A stretch of DNA of 64,000 nucleotides, from NCBI GenBank assembly GCA_018350325.1, contig JAEVLN010000048.1:106837-170836 (forward strand). Direction: 5' to 3'. Of this stretch, positions 46,995-59,500 are shown one piece after another. Below the pieces are notes generated by a model that worked only from the letters and a program-made list of their open reading frames with translations, ran no database searches and was not told the origin of the DNA. Within the stretch, counting starts at the first letter, position 1; each line of letters begins with the position of its first letter. This stretch comes from Globodera rostochiensis. Taxonomy: Eukaryota; Nematoda; Chromadorea; Rhabditida; Heteroderidae. Position numbers and translations under genes: made by a program.

Positions 46995-48165
46995 CAGTGT
47001 TTTCCTGTTCCAGCTTGGCCTGTTCTGTTCCTGTTCTGTTCCTGTTCTGTTCCTGTTCCTGTTCTGTTCTGTTCTAAGATTTCAGAACAGCACAGGAACA
47101 GGAACAGATTCAAAATCCTTGGAACAGGAACAGAACAGGAACAGAACAGGCCAAGCTAGAACAGGGTAAAAATTGAAGAATTGAACTTGATTGAGTAATA
47201 TATTTGAAATTTTCCAATGATTCATTATGATCTCACGTGGCGCAGTGGTTAAACTGCGTGCCTTGATTCAATTTTGTCTAAGGTTCAACTTTTCCTAGTG
47301 AAATTCTTTTTTATTCTTTATATTTTACTCCCTGGTGTGGTGTAATGGTGAGTGATATGTGATGCCTGGGGCTGTGGGTTCGAACCCCCTACTTTGTAAA
47401 TGATTTTTTTTTCTCTTTACGAACTTTGATGGTAATTAAAAATATTTTAGAATTAATATTTTTTGAAGACATAAAAATTTTTTATTTGTATCATTAAACT
47501 TGAGAAAAAATCATAGGGGTACCCTTTTGTTTTTAAAAATCAAGACCATTTTTTTAACAATTCCATCAAAATCTTCAAAAAATGGTTGCAAATCCCTTAA
47601 CAAATTAAGTCAAAAATTCAAAATTTTCTCGGCGGCGCCTATCGGCACCGCCGACCCCCCCCCCGCCCCTCCCCCCTGATGTAAAGCAGAATTCTCAAAA
47701 AATTTTGAATTAGGGCTGCTCCCCATTCTCAAAATTGGGTCGCCCCCGACTCTCGACATGACCAACCCCGACCTCCCCGATTTTCCTGCCCCCAAGGGGT
47801 CGGGATCAAACCTATTTTGAACCTAACTTAAAATATTTTCGTAAAAGTCTCGGATTTTTGGGAGCAAATTCTCGAGTCTCGGGGTCAACTCTTGGTAAGG
47901 TTAGGTCTCGAGCATCACTAGCAAGTGATGAGCACTCTGTTCAATGAATCATCGATTAAAATTTCAGTCTGAATTTCACTCGGAAAATTTTTAATTTGGA
48001 ACAGTCTAAGAACAGTTTACTCTGTTCTGTTCCTGTTCTGTTCCTGTTCCTGTTCTGTTCTCGAGGTCGGAACAGAACAGGAACAGAACAGACAGGCTGT
48101 TCTAAGATTTTAGAACAGAACAGGAACAGGAACAGGTTCAAAATTGTTGGAACAGGAAAACACTG
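46995..48165. mobile_element. hAT-like element with GGAACAG arrays
   Basis: The ends CAGTGTTTTCCTGTTCC and GGAACAGGAAAACACTG are inverted repeats flanked by the 8-bp duplication GTAAGCAC (46987-46994 and 48166-48173). Arrays of TGTTCTGTTCC/GGAACAGAACA fill the ends. It contains two tRNA-like modules (47233-47290, 47335-47395). Its terminal 11 bp are shared with the surrounding element 46399-49428, so the two families are related. Confidence 0.92.
47233..47395 (+). repeat. Two tandem tRNA-like modules
   Basis: The first reads GTGGCGCAGTGGTTAAACTG with AAGGTTCAACTTT downstream. The second reads TGGTGTAATGGTGAGTG with GGGTTCGAACCCC about 30 nt downstream, an exact B-box consensus. Neither folds into a full tRNA. 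The second resembles the minus-strand module at 2846-2903. Confidence 0.55.
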
Positions 48166-48711
48166 GTAAGCACTTATTTTTTGTTTTCCCCTCTATCAAA
48201 TAGGCATCCTCTCATTAATAATATTTTTAAAATAAATATTCTAATATTTTTTAACTAAAAATGCGCGCAAAAAAAGAATAGATACAAGAATTTTTGAAAT
48301 AAATTCATCACGTCTTTCTGAATTTTTGCTTAAATTTCCTTAACAAAGATTGCCAATTTTTGTAAAAATTTCTCCGGCGGCGCCTGTCGGCACCGCCGGA
48401 CAATCCTCAACTCTTACTTAAACCAGTTTTTTCTCTGAAATTCCGAAGCAAAATTCATAATTTTGCTAAAATTTTGAAGAAATTTCTTTAACAAAATTGA
48501 GTCAAAATTTCAAAAAAATTTCTCGGCGGCGCCTATCGGCACCGCCGACCCCAACCCTCCCTAAAAGTAAAGCAGAATCTCAAAAAAAGAATGATGATGA
48601 CAATGACAACGAAGGTCAAGAAGATCGACAATATGTGTTGCCGGAAAATTAAAATTTTTTAGTGTTTCATAAAAGAAAAATCAAAGTGAAGATTTTATCT
48701 TGCCACCTACA

Positions 48712-48797
48712 TCTCCCTTGAAAAGTCCCGGTTGGTCCCGGTTTTTCTGGTCCCGGTCCCGGTTTTTCCAAAAAGTCCCGGTCCCGTGCAACCCTAG
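48712..48797. repeat. Truncated GGTCCCGG-type terminus
   Basis: Repeated GTCCCGGTTTTTC units ending CCCGTGCAACCCTAG match one end of the complete element at 32772-33004. Confidence 0.65.
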
Positions 48798-49859
48798 TTA
48801 CAAGCAAATGAAGCTAGCCAAAACCATATTGGAAGGGACCCTTTTGTATGTTCGAATTCGGGTTCGGAGTTCGAGATTCGCAAAATCCGAGTTCGGATTC
48901 GTAATGTACGCATGCTTTTACCATAGAAAACATCAATTTAAAAATTCGACGAAATTCCACTCGACGAAATGTCGCGTCGACGAAGTGTCGTTTTTGGCTT
49001 CGTCGACGAAGTGTCGTTTTTGGCTTCGTCGACGAAGTGTCGTTTTTGGCTTCGTCGACGAAATGTATTTTTGCTTAGTCGACGAAGTGTCGCGTCGACG
49101 AAATGTCAGTCGTCGAAATGTCGGCACCCCCATCATTTTCATGTAATGTAAATGAAAATTTTTCTTACATTTTTCTGATTTTTTTGAAAAATTTTTGGAC
49201 ATATTTACAAATTTTTGAATTTGGAACCGGAACCGTTGGAACCGGTTCCCGGAACCGCGAAAATCCGGAACCGGTTTGGAACCGGAACCGTGAAAATTCG
49301 GAACCGCTTCGGAACCGCGGAACCGCCAAAATCCGGAACCGGTTTGGAACCGGAACCGCGAAAATCCGGAACCGGTTTGGAACCGGAACCGTGGAACCGT
49401 TAAAAAAAATGGAACCGGGAAAACACTGGCAGTGGGACAACTCGGCACAGGACAACTCGGCACTGGACAACTCGGCAGTGGAAATAAATATTTTAAAATC
49501 AACAATGCAATTCACCAAATTTTTGAACTTTTTAAAATATATTCAACAACATCAATATGAGAATGATGAAGAAAATGAGGAAAAGATGATGAAGAGGAAG
49601 GGCAATTTTGAAGTGAAGAAGATGAGAATGCATTTAAGAAAATCGATGTTGTTGAATAATATTTGGTAAATTGCATAATTTTGAAGAAATTGATGTTGTT
49701 GAATATATTTTAAAAAGTTCAAAAATTTGGTGAATTGCATTGTTGATTTTAAAATATTTATTTCCACTGCCGAGTTGTCCAGTGCCGAGTTGTCCAGTGC
49801 CGAGTTGTCCTCACTGCCGGTTGTCCGGTGCCGAGTTGTCCCACTGCCGAGTTGTACGC

Positions 49860-52460
49860 GCGCCCACAAAATATGGACATAAATACTCAAAATATGGGCA
49901 AAAACATGGACAAAACACCAAAAATGGACATAAAACTTGATCAAAATTTTATATGTAAATTAAAAGCATTTCAGAAAAATTTTTTGAAATAAGCAGAATT
50001 TTAACAATTTTTATTTTTTGGTGGCAGAATTTTTAGTCGCGAAAAAGTCAATTTTTAGGGGTGTATTTTTCGTTTTTATTGCATTTTTGTTAAAGAATTT
50101 TGGTAAAATTGAAGAATACTTGTACCTCACCAAATCCCACAAATTATATATCAATCGACTCCCCTCTAAGCCTAACGAACGAATCTGAAAGAATTTTTTG
50201 GCGGAAACCACTTTGAAGCAAGTTATGAGCCCGGGACTGAAGTGTCTTTTTGACCGGGGACTCAGTTACGCCCCCGAATACCCCTAAAAACACCTTTTTC
50301 TCAACTTTGAAAAAAAACATTTTTAATTTTTTTACAAAAACATAGATGTCGAAATCATAGATTAGATGATGTCTTATGATAAATCTGATGTCATAGTCGT
50401 GCTCAGTGAACTTAATAACCTCCGAATACACTTAAAAAGTTGCATAAAACCTTCAAATTCCGCTCATAAATGCTTTTTTCTTACTAATAAACGTTTATCG
50501 TCCCAAAAAAAACGAATTGGGGTCCGTTCATTTTATGTACATATTTTGGCATTTTTGCCATTTGATCCATATTTCGCCATTTTCAAAAATTCCTTAACAA
50601 AAATGCAATAAAAACGAAAAATATACCCCTAAAGATCGACTTTTTCAAAATTTTTTTAACTATGCACCCCTAAAAATTGATTTTTTTAAAATTTTCAAAA
50701 ATGCACCCCTAAAAATTGATTTTTTCAAAAATGCACCACTAAATTGACTTTTTCGTGATTTGGGGAAATATTATATTGAATTTGGAAAAATTTATGAGCA
50801 TATTTTGCAATTTTTATATGCTTATTTTGCAATTTTTGATGCATATTTTATGCGCATATTTCAAGATTTTATGTGCATATAAATGCCATTTCGTCGACTA
50901 AGCAAAAATACGACATTTCGTCGACTAAGCCAAAAACGACACTTCGTCGACCGACATTTCGTCGACTAAGCAAAAATACGACATTTCGTCGACGAAGCTA
51001 AAACGACATTTCGTCGAGTCGAATTTCACCAAATTTTTAAATGCATGTTTTCTAGGGTAATCACGAATCCGAGCTCGGATTTTCCGAATCTCGAACCCGA
51101 ATTCGAACAATTTTTGAATTTTCAAAACAAGTAAAAAATAATTTATTCATGAACCCAATGTTTGAAGCTAGCAAACGATTCCTCTTGTCAAGCTGAGTAC
51201 AAATTCGCAAAAATTTGCGCCGGAAACCACCATGAAGAAAGTTACAAGCAAATTAAGCTGGCCAAAACCGCAGGGGGAGGGACCCTTTTGTTCGACCAAA
51301 TGTTCGAATTTGGCTTCGCGGTTGGAGATTCGCAAAATCCGAGCTCGGATTCGTGATCTACGCATGCTTTTACCTTAGAAAACACGCATTTAAAAACTTG
51401 GCAAAATTCCACTCGACGAAATGTCGTATCTGGCTTAGTCGACGAAATGTCGGCACCCCCATTCTTTACTTAGTCGTTTTTTTCCCTTAATTTTCAAAGG
51501 GTCTGTAACTCTTCTGGAAATGGTTGCCCAACAAAAATTATTTCGGATTCTTACATGACAGACCGAGCGGAGTCGATTGATATATATTGCGTTCGATTTT
51601 GAGTCCCGTATGTCCCATTTCCCAAAGCTGCAGCAAAAATCGACAAAAACCTAAAAATCTTAACCTTGTTTATTATATTCGGCACATTCAGAGCTTTCAA
51701 ATGATCTGCTGTTATATTTGGTCTCTCATTCATTTTGAGACGAGGGGTTCAAAGTCGGAGGTGATGAGTTGGGTTGACCCCCCCCCCCTTTTCTTTTGTT
51801 TCAACTTTTTTTAAACTACTTTAAATGATTAGTTTTCTTTTCTAATATTACTCACAAATCAGCTCAACGATTTCGATTGATACTAACTAATTAACTAATT
51901 AGCTTGAGCATAACCAATGTTAGGACAGGGGAGGGCGCGTTTATAGGGACGAACTGCTTTTCAGGTTCTATCTTTTTTTTGCAAGCCAACGGGATCAGAA
52001 GAAATTACTATCATTCGGCAGCATTTAGACTGTATAATCTTTTTGAGGAAGAACGCTAATCATTTAGAGTAGAAAAGTTGTAACAAAAAAAAATAGTCCG
52101 TAGCCGAGTTGTCCGGCGAACACTAATCAGTTTTGTTTCATTGAATTTGCTAATGCTAACTTTTAAATTGATTTTTATGCAATGCATAAGCTAACATAAA
52201 TCAAGAGAAACCCAAGGCAAAATGAGGACAACGATGAAACAACGCTGGAAGGGAGGGGAATGAAAGTGACTGGGGTTGTGACTTCAACTTTGGCCAATTC
52301 TGGCTTTTTTGGTAGGTTCTTTCTGTATGTGTATTTCTCCGTGTCGGTGTTGAAGTTGCAACGTTTAAGCGACTGAATGTAGCATACAATATCCCGATTA
52401 GTGATAGACTGATTGATCTTTCTGTCCGTTGGTCTGATCGATTCGTTGTTTCCATTCTCT
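49860..52460. other. Repeat-rich, no gene recognised
   Basis: AT-rich DNA with diverged CCATATTT, TGCAATAAAAACG and GGTTGCCCAACAAAAA repeat fragments. A tubulin-like or other exon was looked for and not seen. Confidence 0.5.
50880..51455. mobile_element. TCGTCGACGAA-array inverted repeat
   Basis: Arrays of ACATTTCGTCGACTAAGC at 50885-51040 are mirrored at 51410-51455 (TCGACGAAATGTCGGCACCC). The same arrays bracket 46679-49128. No clean duplication was found, so the boundaries are approximate. Confidence 0.6.
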
Positions 52461-52468
52461 CATTCTCG

Positions 52469-55036
52469 CTATTTTTCCAGCGGCCTCTTCTCTGCTTGCA
52501 TCTTTGCCTTCTCTTCTTTCTCCCCCAAATTCTTGCTCTTTTCATTTCGTTGGTCCTCCCGCTCCTCCGCTTGCTCTGCCCGTCTTTTGACGCTCTCTGC
52601 TGCCTCCTCTCCCTCTCTGTTTCTTCTCTTCCGCTTGTTCTTATGCTTACAGCACGGCGGCATTTGTCCTCCTCGGCCCAAACGGGACGGCACACAAATG
52701 CACGTCGGAATCCCTCCGGCGCCAATCGTCGGAGATTGACCCCCTCCGGCGGGAGAAGCCCCAATTCCCATGCCCCCAATCGACGTCCTAAATTGTTGCA
52801 AATAGCGCTACATTATCGATAATGTTGGGCTAGCACGGCGCTAATGTTAAAAACGGCCGAGCCGCGCATCAAAAAATGTCAAACGCATAAACTTACGCTT
52901 GTAATTGAGGTGGTAGCGGTGCTCTACCCACAAAACTTCCAGCATTCCCATGTGGTGTTGAAGGCATCGTTTGTTGTTGCATTGGCCCCATGGGGGGAGG
53001 TACTCCTCCACCGGCACTCATTGAAGGTTGGAATTGGGGTGATGGTAGAGGTGGTGGAGGAGGAGGTGACGGCTGTTGTTGGGGTATCGGCGAAGGCGGG
53101 AGGAGCGGAGCGGCTTGGAGTTGTTGGGGAGGGGGACAGCACGGCTCCTGTTGCACTGTAACGGACGGAGAAGTACTTCTTGATGGGTCTTTTGCACTAC
53201 CCGGAGTGCAGACACAGAATGGCTGAGGAGGTGGCAAAGGCGGTGCCGGACTGAACTGTGGTGCCATCTGAGGAGACGGAGGGGGAGACAAGCAGCAGTC
53301 GCTTTTTTGCAATGGCGTGCAAATGCAGCTGATGGTTAGTGCAGGAACCGGGGACCGGGCTTCTATACCGACTGGAGACGAAGGAAATGGTTGTGGTCCC
53401 ATCGGAGCCATTTGAGGCCCCATACAGCACGGATCTTGTTGCACTTTGTTCAATCAGTCTCGATATGAGTGAATTATGGAAAAAGTATACCTGGAGTGCA
53501 AATGCACATTGGTTGTCCACCAACTCCGCTAAGATCTTGTGAAGGTGGCGGTGGTGGAGGGGGAAGTGGAGGAGAACAACAAGGATCTTGCAAAACTAAA
53601 AAAATCCATGAACATTTCATCATTAAACTCACTAGGCGTGCATATACACACAGAATGTCCCATGCCATTGCCCACCATCCCCATCGATGGTGGGGTTTCA
53701 TTACCCATTGGTCCTGCTCCATTCATCATCGGCTGTACCATGGATGCTGTTCCTTCTGGGCCTATTCCAACGCTTGGCCCCATCCGTCCCATTCCGCCTC
53801 CTGGACCCATCGGTCCCATTCCGCCTCCAGCAGGTCCCATGCCTCCCCCTGCACCCATCGGTCCCATTCCGCCTCCTGCACCCATCGGTCCCATTCCGCC
53901 TCCAGCAGGTCCCATGCCTCCCCCTGCACCCATCGGTCCCATTCCGCCTCCTGGACCCATCGGTCCCATTCCGCCTCCTGGACCCATGCCTCCTCCTGGA
54001 CCCATCGGTCCCATTCCGCCTCCTGGACCCATCGGTCCCATTCCGCCTCCTGGACCCATGCCTCCTCCTGGACCCATCGGTCCCATTCCGCCTCCCGGAC
54101 CCATCGGTCCCATTCCGCCTCCTGGACCCATCGGTCCCATTCCGCCTCCTGGACCCATCGGTCCCATTCCGCCTCCTGGACCCATGCCTCCTCCTGGACC
54201 CATCGGTCCCATTCCGCCTCCCGGACCCATCGGTCCCATTCCGCCTCCTGGACCCATCGGTCCCATGCCTCCTCCTGGACCCATCGGTCCAATGCCTCCT
54301 CCTGGACCCATCGGTCCCATTCCGCCTCCTGGACCCATCGGTCCCATTCCTCCTCCTGGACCCACCCGTCCCATTCCGCCTACAGGACCCATCCCTCCTC
54401 CTGGACCCATTGGTCCCATGCTTCCTCCTCCTATTCCTGGTTCCATCAAAGGTCCTGGCGGTGCTGCGCAAGAGCATATGTCCTGAGGCCTTTGTTGGAT
54501 GGTTACTGTCGGGGAAAGAAATACTTGATATTTCTGGTTTAATCAGTTATTTTAACTGGTTATGCAAGTACACGCTGTTTTCTGTGGTATTGGCGGTGGT
54601 TCCATTTGGGGCCGCGTCGGACTCAGCGGACTTTGCACCATTTGGCAGCACACTGAAGAGCGTATTGTCCGATTGGAAAGAATAAGTCCAACTTGGAGTG
54701 CAAATGCACGGTGGGGGTGGTGGAGGAGGTGGGGGTGGAGGCGGAGGCATCATGAACTCTTGTTGAGGGGGAGGAAGAGGCGGCATCGGAGTGCAGCAGA
54801 AGGGTTGGCACTGCATGGGAGGGTGCGCGGCACCAACACCGTCGGCCATTGGAGGCGGAAGCTCAGGCCCACAACATCCGCAAATTTGACGTTTGAAGCG
54901 TGGCAAGGAAAACAGAAAAGAATCCTGATCAGAATTATTCATAGAATAAGAAGATAGGCCGTACCGACGAGGGGAAGGACAGTGATAAGAACAGTGCCAA
55001 CACAGCGACTTTTCCGAGTCTATTAAGGCGCCACAT
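52469..55036 (-). CDS. Secreted Pro/Gly/Cys-rich modular protein, 715 aa
   Basis: Six exons (54965-55036, 54693-54924, 53633-54505, 53491-53595, 52897-53443, 52469-52787) sum to exactly 716 codons. The ATG at 55036 opens a signal peptide (RLGKVAVLALFLSLSFPSS), followed soon by a furin-like RFKR. The mature protein repeats a module: an opening such as VQQDPCC, LQDPCC or VQQEPCC, a Pro-rich stretch, then CICTPS, CICTPG, CICTPL, CVCTPG or CICVPS. Exons two to four end after the same CICTP motif in phase 1, so modules coincide with shuffled exons. The third exon contains about 25 GPMGPGGGM-type units. The tail is highly charged (Lys/Glu/Arg). I do not recognise the family; an extracellular structural (cuticle or eggshell-like) role or a secreted effector are guesses. 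Introns are 37 to 187 nt. Confidence 0.82.
53780..54420 (-). repeat. Coding minisatellite (GPMGPGGGM units)
   Basis: Units of 24-27 bp, CCTCCTGGACCCATCGGTCC on the plus strand, encode Gly-Pro-Met-rich repeats in the secreted protein's third exon. Length is always a multiple of three, and the frame is intact throughout, consistent with selection on the coding frame. Confidence 0.9.
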
Positions 55037-55039
55037 GAC

Positions 55040-56528
55040 ACACAATGACTTTGATCGGTTGTGGAGAAACTGAGGGAGAAGCAATAAGCGAAAGGAATGG
55101 CGTGGACTGTCCGAACTCTTCCCCTTTTGATCTCCCGCTGAATCAAAGCAATAATAACGAGAAGGACTTCTGGCCGCCCAAAAGTCCGAAGAAAGAATGG
55201 AATATTCTTTCCTCATCCGCTCATTTCTCCGCTTTCTCCTCTCCGCTTCCCCCCGTCTGTCCACTTCCGTCGCGCCCCCTCCCACCATTGTTTGCGCGAC
55301 TCTTTGATGGATGGGACCCCCCCCCTACCAATTGCCGGATGGGAGGGGACAATAGGAAGGGGGGGGGGGGGTGACGAGTTGATCCCCCCCCCCCCTCCAC
55401 CTCCCTCTCAACTCAATCCACTCGAGGTGCAACAACTTTAGCCAATCGAATTGTGCTCGCCATTGGCCAGCCGAAGGAATTGGTGGCGGGGGGAGACTGC
55501 GACGGCGCTGGTTTGGGTGGAGATGAGGGAGAAATGCTGTTTACACACACAACATACCGCACCCTTCAGCAGCACATACATTCACAAAACTCCCTCCCGG
55601 CTTTCAGTCAATCTCTTCCAAAAAACACCCCCCCCCCCCCACTCAACGCAAAAACAGAGAATTTTTCGCACAACAGTTACCTATTTTAAACGAATAAGTG
55701 AGTGGAAAAGCACTCATGCTTTGGGAATAATGGACTTCGCAATTTCGACTAAGCATGTGAATTGCGAAGATTTTAAAAATAAAATCTTTCCATTTTTTCT
55801 GAATTCTCATCTCAAAATTTCTCTTTGATTTTAATGTTGCGTTGTACATTTTAGGATCTGTGAAGCCACAAAATGACAAAAATAAAAATGCGGGGAAGGA
55901 GGAAATGGGCGGCTTTGGATGACCCGTTTTGAGGGGAAATTTGGCCGGAAGTGACAGTCAAAAGTGGAGGAAAGTGCAACTGAAAGTGCGTAGACAATGA
56001 GCTGAAAATGGAATAAATGGAACAAATGAAAACTACGTATTACCGTCATATTTTTGGTATACTTCCGGGATGAAAGGAGAGATGAAGGATGGAAAGATGA
56101 AGATGATGAAGGATGAAAGGAGAGATGAAGGATGGAAGGATGAAAGCAGAGATGATGAAGGATGAAAGCAGAGATGATGAAGGATGAAAGGAGAGATGAT
56201 GAAGGATGAAAGGAGAGATGATGAAGGATGAAAGGAGAGATGAAGGATGGAAGGATGAAAGCAGAGATGATGAAGGATGAAAGGAGAGATGATGAAGGAT
56301 GAAAGGAGAGATGATGAAGGATGAAAGGAGAGATGATGAAGGATGAAAGGATTTGGTCAGTTGTGCCAGTACAATCAAATTAACGAAAGATGTAAAATGA
56401 CGGCAATGTCTACGGTCCAATTGAAAAGTTAATATGCTAATATAATCACTCCTCTAAAGTGACCGAAACTCCAATTTTAGCATCTTCATCAAATCTGCTT
56501 TCTATCAATTAGCGATCACCTCACAATA
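55040..56528. other. Intergenic with a 22-bp tandem repeat
   Basis: Between two minus-strand genes. C/G-runs at 55317-55395 and 55630 and a tandem repeat at 56060-56350 are the only features seen. Confidence 0.5.
56060..56350 (+). repeat. 22-bp tandem repeat GATGAAGGATGAAAGGAGA
   Basis: About 12 imperfect units of roughly 22 bp built from GATGATGAAGGATGAAAGGA with AGCAGA/GGAGAG variants; polypurine on the plus strand. Confidence 0.88.
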
Positions 56529-56529
56529 A

Positions 56530-59500
56530 TCAAAATTTATTTTCGCACACATTTGAATTTGTCCCCTCGGCTTGTACTTCTTCCATCTCCTCCTCTTCGT
56601 CTTCTTCCTCCGCCAAATTCTGCCCCTCTGGGTCCTCCAAATACATTTGCAATCGAAGTGCCGCTGCCACCGCTGCCTCTGCCTCGTAATGTGCCGACCC
56701 GTCATCGCCCTCCTCCTCTTCCTCCTCCGCCCTGCCCCTCCGGCACTCTTCCTCCTCCACCCTGCCCCTCCGGCACTCTTCCTCCTTTACCCTGCCCCTC
56801 CGGCACTCTTCCTCCTTTACCCTGCCCCTCCGGCACTCTTCCTCCTTTACCCTGCCCCTCCGGCACTCTTCCTTTTCTTCCTCCTCGACCGTCTTCATCT
56901 TCAAATCGCAGCCAATTGTGTACATGGAGGCGGTGTTGTTTGTTTCCACAGCTCCTTTTTCGCCCTCAGCCATCGGACTCACTTTGGCGGTGTTCTGTCG
57001 TCCGCTGCGCCGGCGTGTGCTCGCCCGCTTCTTGCCCATGCTGGCCCAGGGCTGCCGGTCGGCTGATCCCCATATGGTGAAAAACACAACGGGCAGGAGG
57101 GCAATGACGCCGGATATCCAGAAGACGAGCGCCCAATTTTTGATAGAACCATCCTGGAACGGCCAAAATCATTTGGATGGGACGCCGATGCATTGATTAC
57201 CGTAATGATTGTGCTCGAGATCACTTTGTTACAGATGCTGGCCACAGCCACACAACCAAAAGCAATGCCGGTGATAATGCCCGTAAAGGCAGGGGCAATT
57301 TGCAGGAGAGCGGTTTGGACTCCGGGAGTGTGAAGGCCTTAAAACTCAAATTGCCACTGCTGCATTTGGCCGAATGCATTTACCCGCGAAAGCATTGGCC
57401 AAGCAAATGAAGCACAGGGCCATATGGTTATGCTCTGTTTGGTTCATCATCGGCACCAAAATCACACAGACTCCCAGGCCAAGAGAAGCAATTCCGTTGA
57501 ACAGCTTCACCAGTGGTGTTCTTCCGATCACAAAACGACCTTACAAATTAAGGAGAAGAATCATTTTGCTTTGTGCTTTCAAACATCCAACCTTTCTTCC
57601 GGGACTGAATGAAAGAGGCCAGCGAAGCGGAGAGCGTTTTGGAAGCAAACAGAATAGCGATGGGCATGGCGGAGAGGAGGCCGTTGGTGGTGTAGCTGAT
57701 TCCGTCGTACACATCGTTGATGTATTTTGACAATAACTAAAAACACATTGGGGCATCGCGCATTGTGGTTGGCATGGCACCCGTAGTCGGGGCTGAGCTT
57801 TTCGAGGTTCGGGTGTTCCGGACCCGAAATTTTGCCCAGCCCTCTGGTGCCAACCGTACTTTAGACTCTTGAGCTCTTAACACTATGCCAATAACAATAC
57901 TAACACTTTGACTCCATCTTCTACCGTCTTGAACCCTTTCGAAAAGCCCCTTCAAGCTTTCAAGCCATCCCAAAGTTATTCGAATAATATCACCCGTCCG
58001 TCGCCCACCACCGCACTTGCCTGGAGCATGATGACCAGCGGGTATTCGTGACAGATTAATGCCGCCACCCCGGCATAAAAAGGCTTGCAGCGAGCCAAAT
58101 GGGCCCAGGGGATGGGCCTTTTCTCGGTACGTTTTCCTAATTTCTCATCAGCAATTTTCTTCTCCACAAAGAATCTCTCCTGAATGGAAGTGCAAAAGTG
58201 CTTCGACGGTTTGTCGGCCGACAACAGCAGCCAGGCTAGCAGAATGGAGAGGCCGATGACGGCGGACACGAAAAAGACGGTGTGCCAGGCGAAGCGCCCG
58301 TCCGGATTGTGCACTGACTGATCGCAAATCCATCCGGAGAGAGGGTTGATCAGAATGGTTCCTAGACAACATTAATTCATTACTCTTCAGCCATTAGTCA
58401 CAGTATTTTCAGGATATAGCCGCCCTAATATGATTACTCCAAGTTTTCAAAAATGCTAACTAATTGGCTAATTTGGGTAAATTGCGAAATCACCATAATA
58501 GATAATTTGGAGGCTTCGCCCGCTACTCAACCGATCGATCTTTTTCTCCTTCACCCCCGCTTCGGCTACCAACCGATTTGTCTGCCTCCGGTGATCAGAC
58601 CGATGGCGAAGGGCCGTTCCTTGGGTGGAAACCATCTGGTGATCAGACTGGAGGTGGACGGCTGGAGGAGAGCATCGGAAACGCCGGTTAGCACACGGGC
58701 AAGGACAGCCAACAAAAAGTGAATGGGGGCGACGAATGGGAGGGCCGAGTTGCTGACGACTTCAAAAGGGAAGCGGAGAGTTGGCAACGAACAGAACGCA
58801 AAAGGAAACTCAGAAGGAACAGCGCAGCGACGATGGTCCATTTGCTGTTCAGTCTGTCCGCCTGACGCCCCGTGAACAGCATCAACAAAGAACCCGCGTT
58901 TTGACCCGCGAACACCAGACCTGAAAGGAGAAGCCGACCAGAGTAGGGTGGGTGTGCCGTATACGGCAAATGCCTTGTTCGGTGGATGTCCAGGGCAACT
59001 TTTCCGCCTCTTGGCAGGTCTGTCTGTAAATTTGAGAGTCCCTCCGGGCCCGCCGATGGTCGCATTCCGGATGCGGGAGAGGTTTGGTCAGTGAGGACAA
59101 CACAACATCGGGGGAAGGTGATAGAAGGGACGACGACTCATTGACTTTTTGAGATTCCGATGAAACGTCGTCACTTCGCCGTCTTCGCAAGCCCAGCAGA
59201 TCGTCGGTGGGAGTTGTTCCACTGGGAGCATTGCCCAAAGTGACGGGCTCAAAGAGAAGCCTCCGTTTTTCAATTTTAAATTCTCAGAAGAATGTCCCAC
59301 CTTGTGGCTGTCATTTCGTACCATGCAAATGATGGCGGATGAGATGTTGGAAGTTGAGATGCCGATGGAGACGTAACAAAAACAGAGAAGGAGTGCGATG
59401 AAGAAGCGGGTAGAGGGGAAAATGCGCGACTTGCTCATGGAGGAGGAGGCACTGGTGCCACCGATGGAAGAAGGGGAGGGTATCATTAGGTGGGACGAGT

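Larger units (their letters stand above)
46399..49428. mobile_element. hAT-like element with GGAACCGG arrays, carrying nested elements
   Basis: The ends CAGTGTTTTCCCGGTTCC and GGAACCGGGAAAACACTG are perfect inverted repeats flanked by the 8-bp duplication GCAGTGGG (46391-46398 and 49429-49436). GGAACCGGTTC/AACCGC units fill about 180 bp at each end. Inside are TCGTCGACGAA arrays (46679 on and up to about 49128) and the complete element 46995-48165. Confidence 0.92.
46354..49855. mobile_element. ACAACTCGGCA-type foldback element, interrupted
   Basis: Units of GGACAACTCGGCAGT/CACT occur at 46354-46398 and resume at 49429-49480. They are mirrored by ACTGCCGAGTTGTCC units at 49765-49855, with inner arms AAATAAATATTTTAAAATCA and its complement. 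A 3-kb insertion (46399-49428) splits the left array. Without it the element is about 470 bp. Its outer boundaries are approximate. Confidence 0.75.

Noticed and set aside
47233..47395. Two tRNA genes
   Set aside because: A and B boxes are present, but no 7-bp acceptor stem or complete cloverleaf could be formed.
53529..54685. Several long frames in other phases (Ser/His-rich, Arg/Asn-rich, Pro-rich)
   Set aside because: Shadows of the GPMGPGGGM coding repeat; only the phase joined to the signal peptide and CICTP exons closes through splice sites.
57781..57960. Possible tRNA-like module on the minus strand inside the transporter intron
   Set aside because: An A-box-like TGGCATAGTGTTAAGAG is present, but no convincing B box follows at the right distance.
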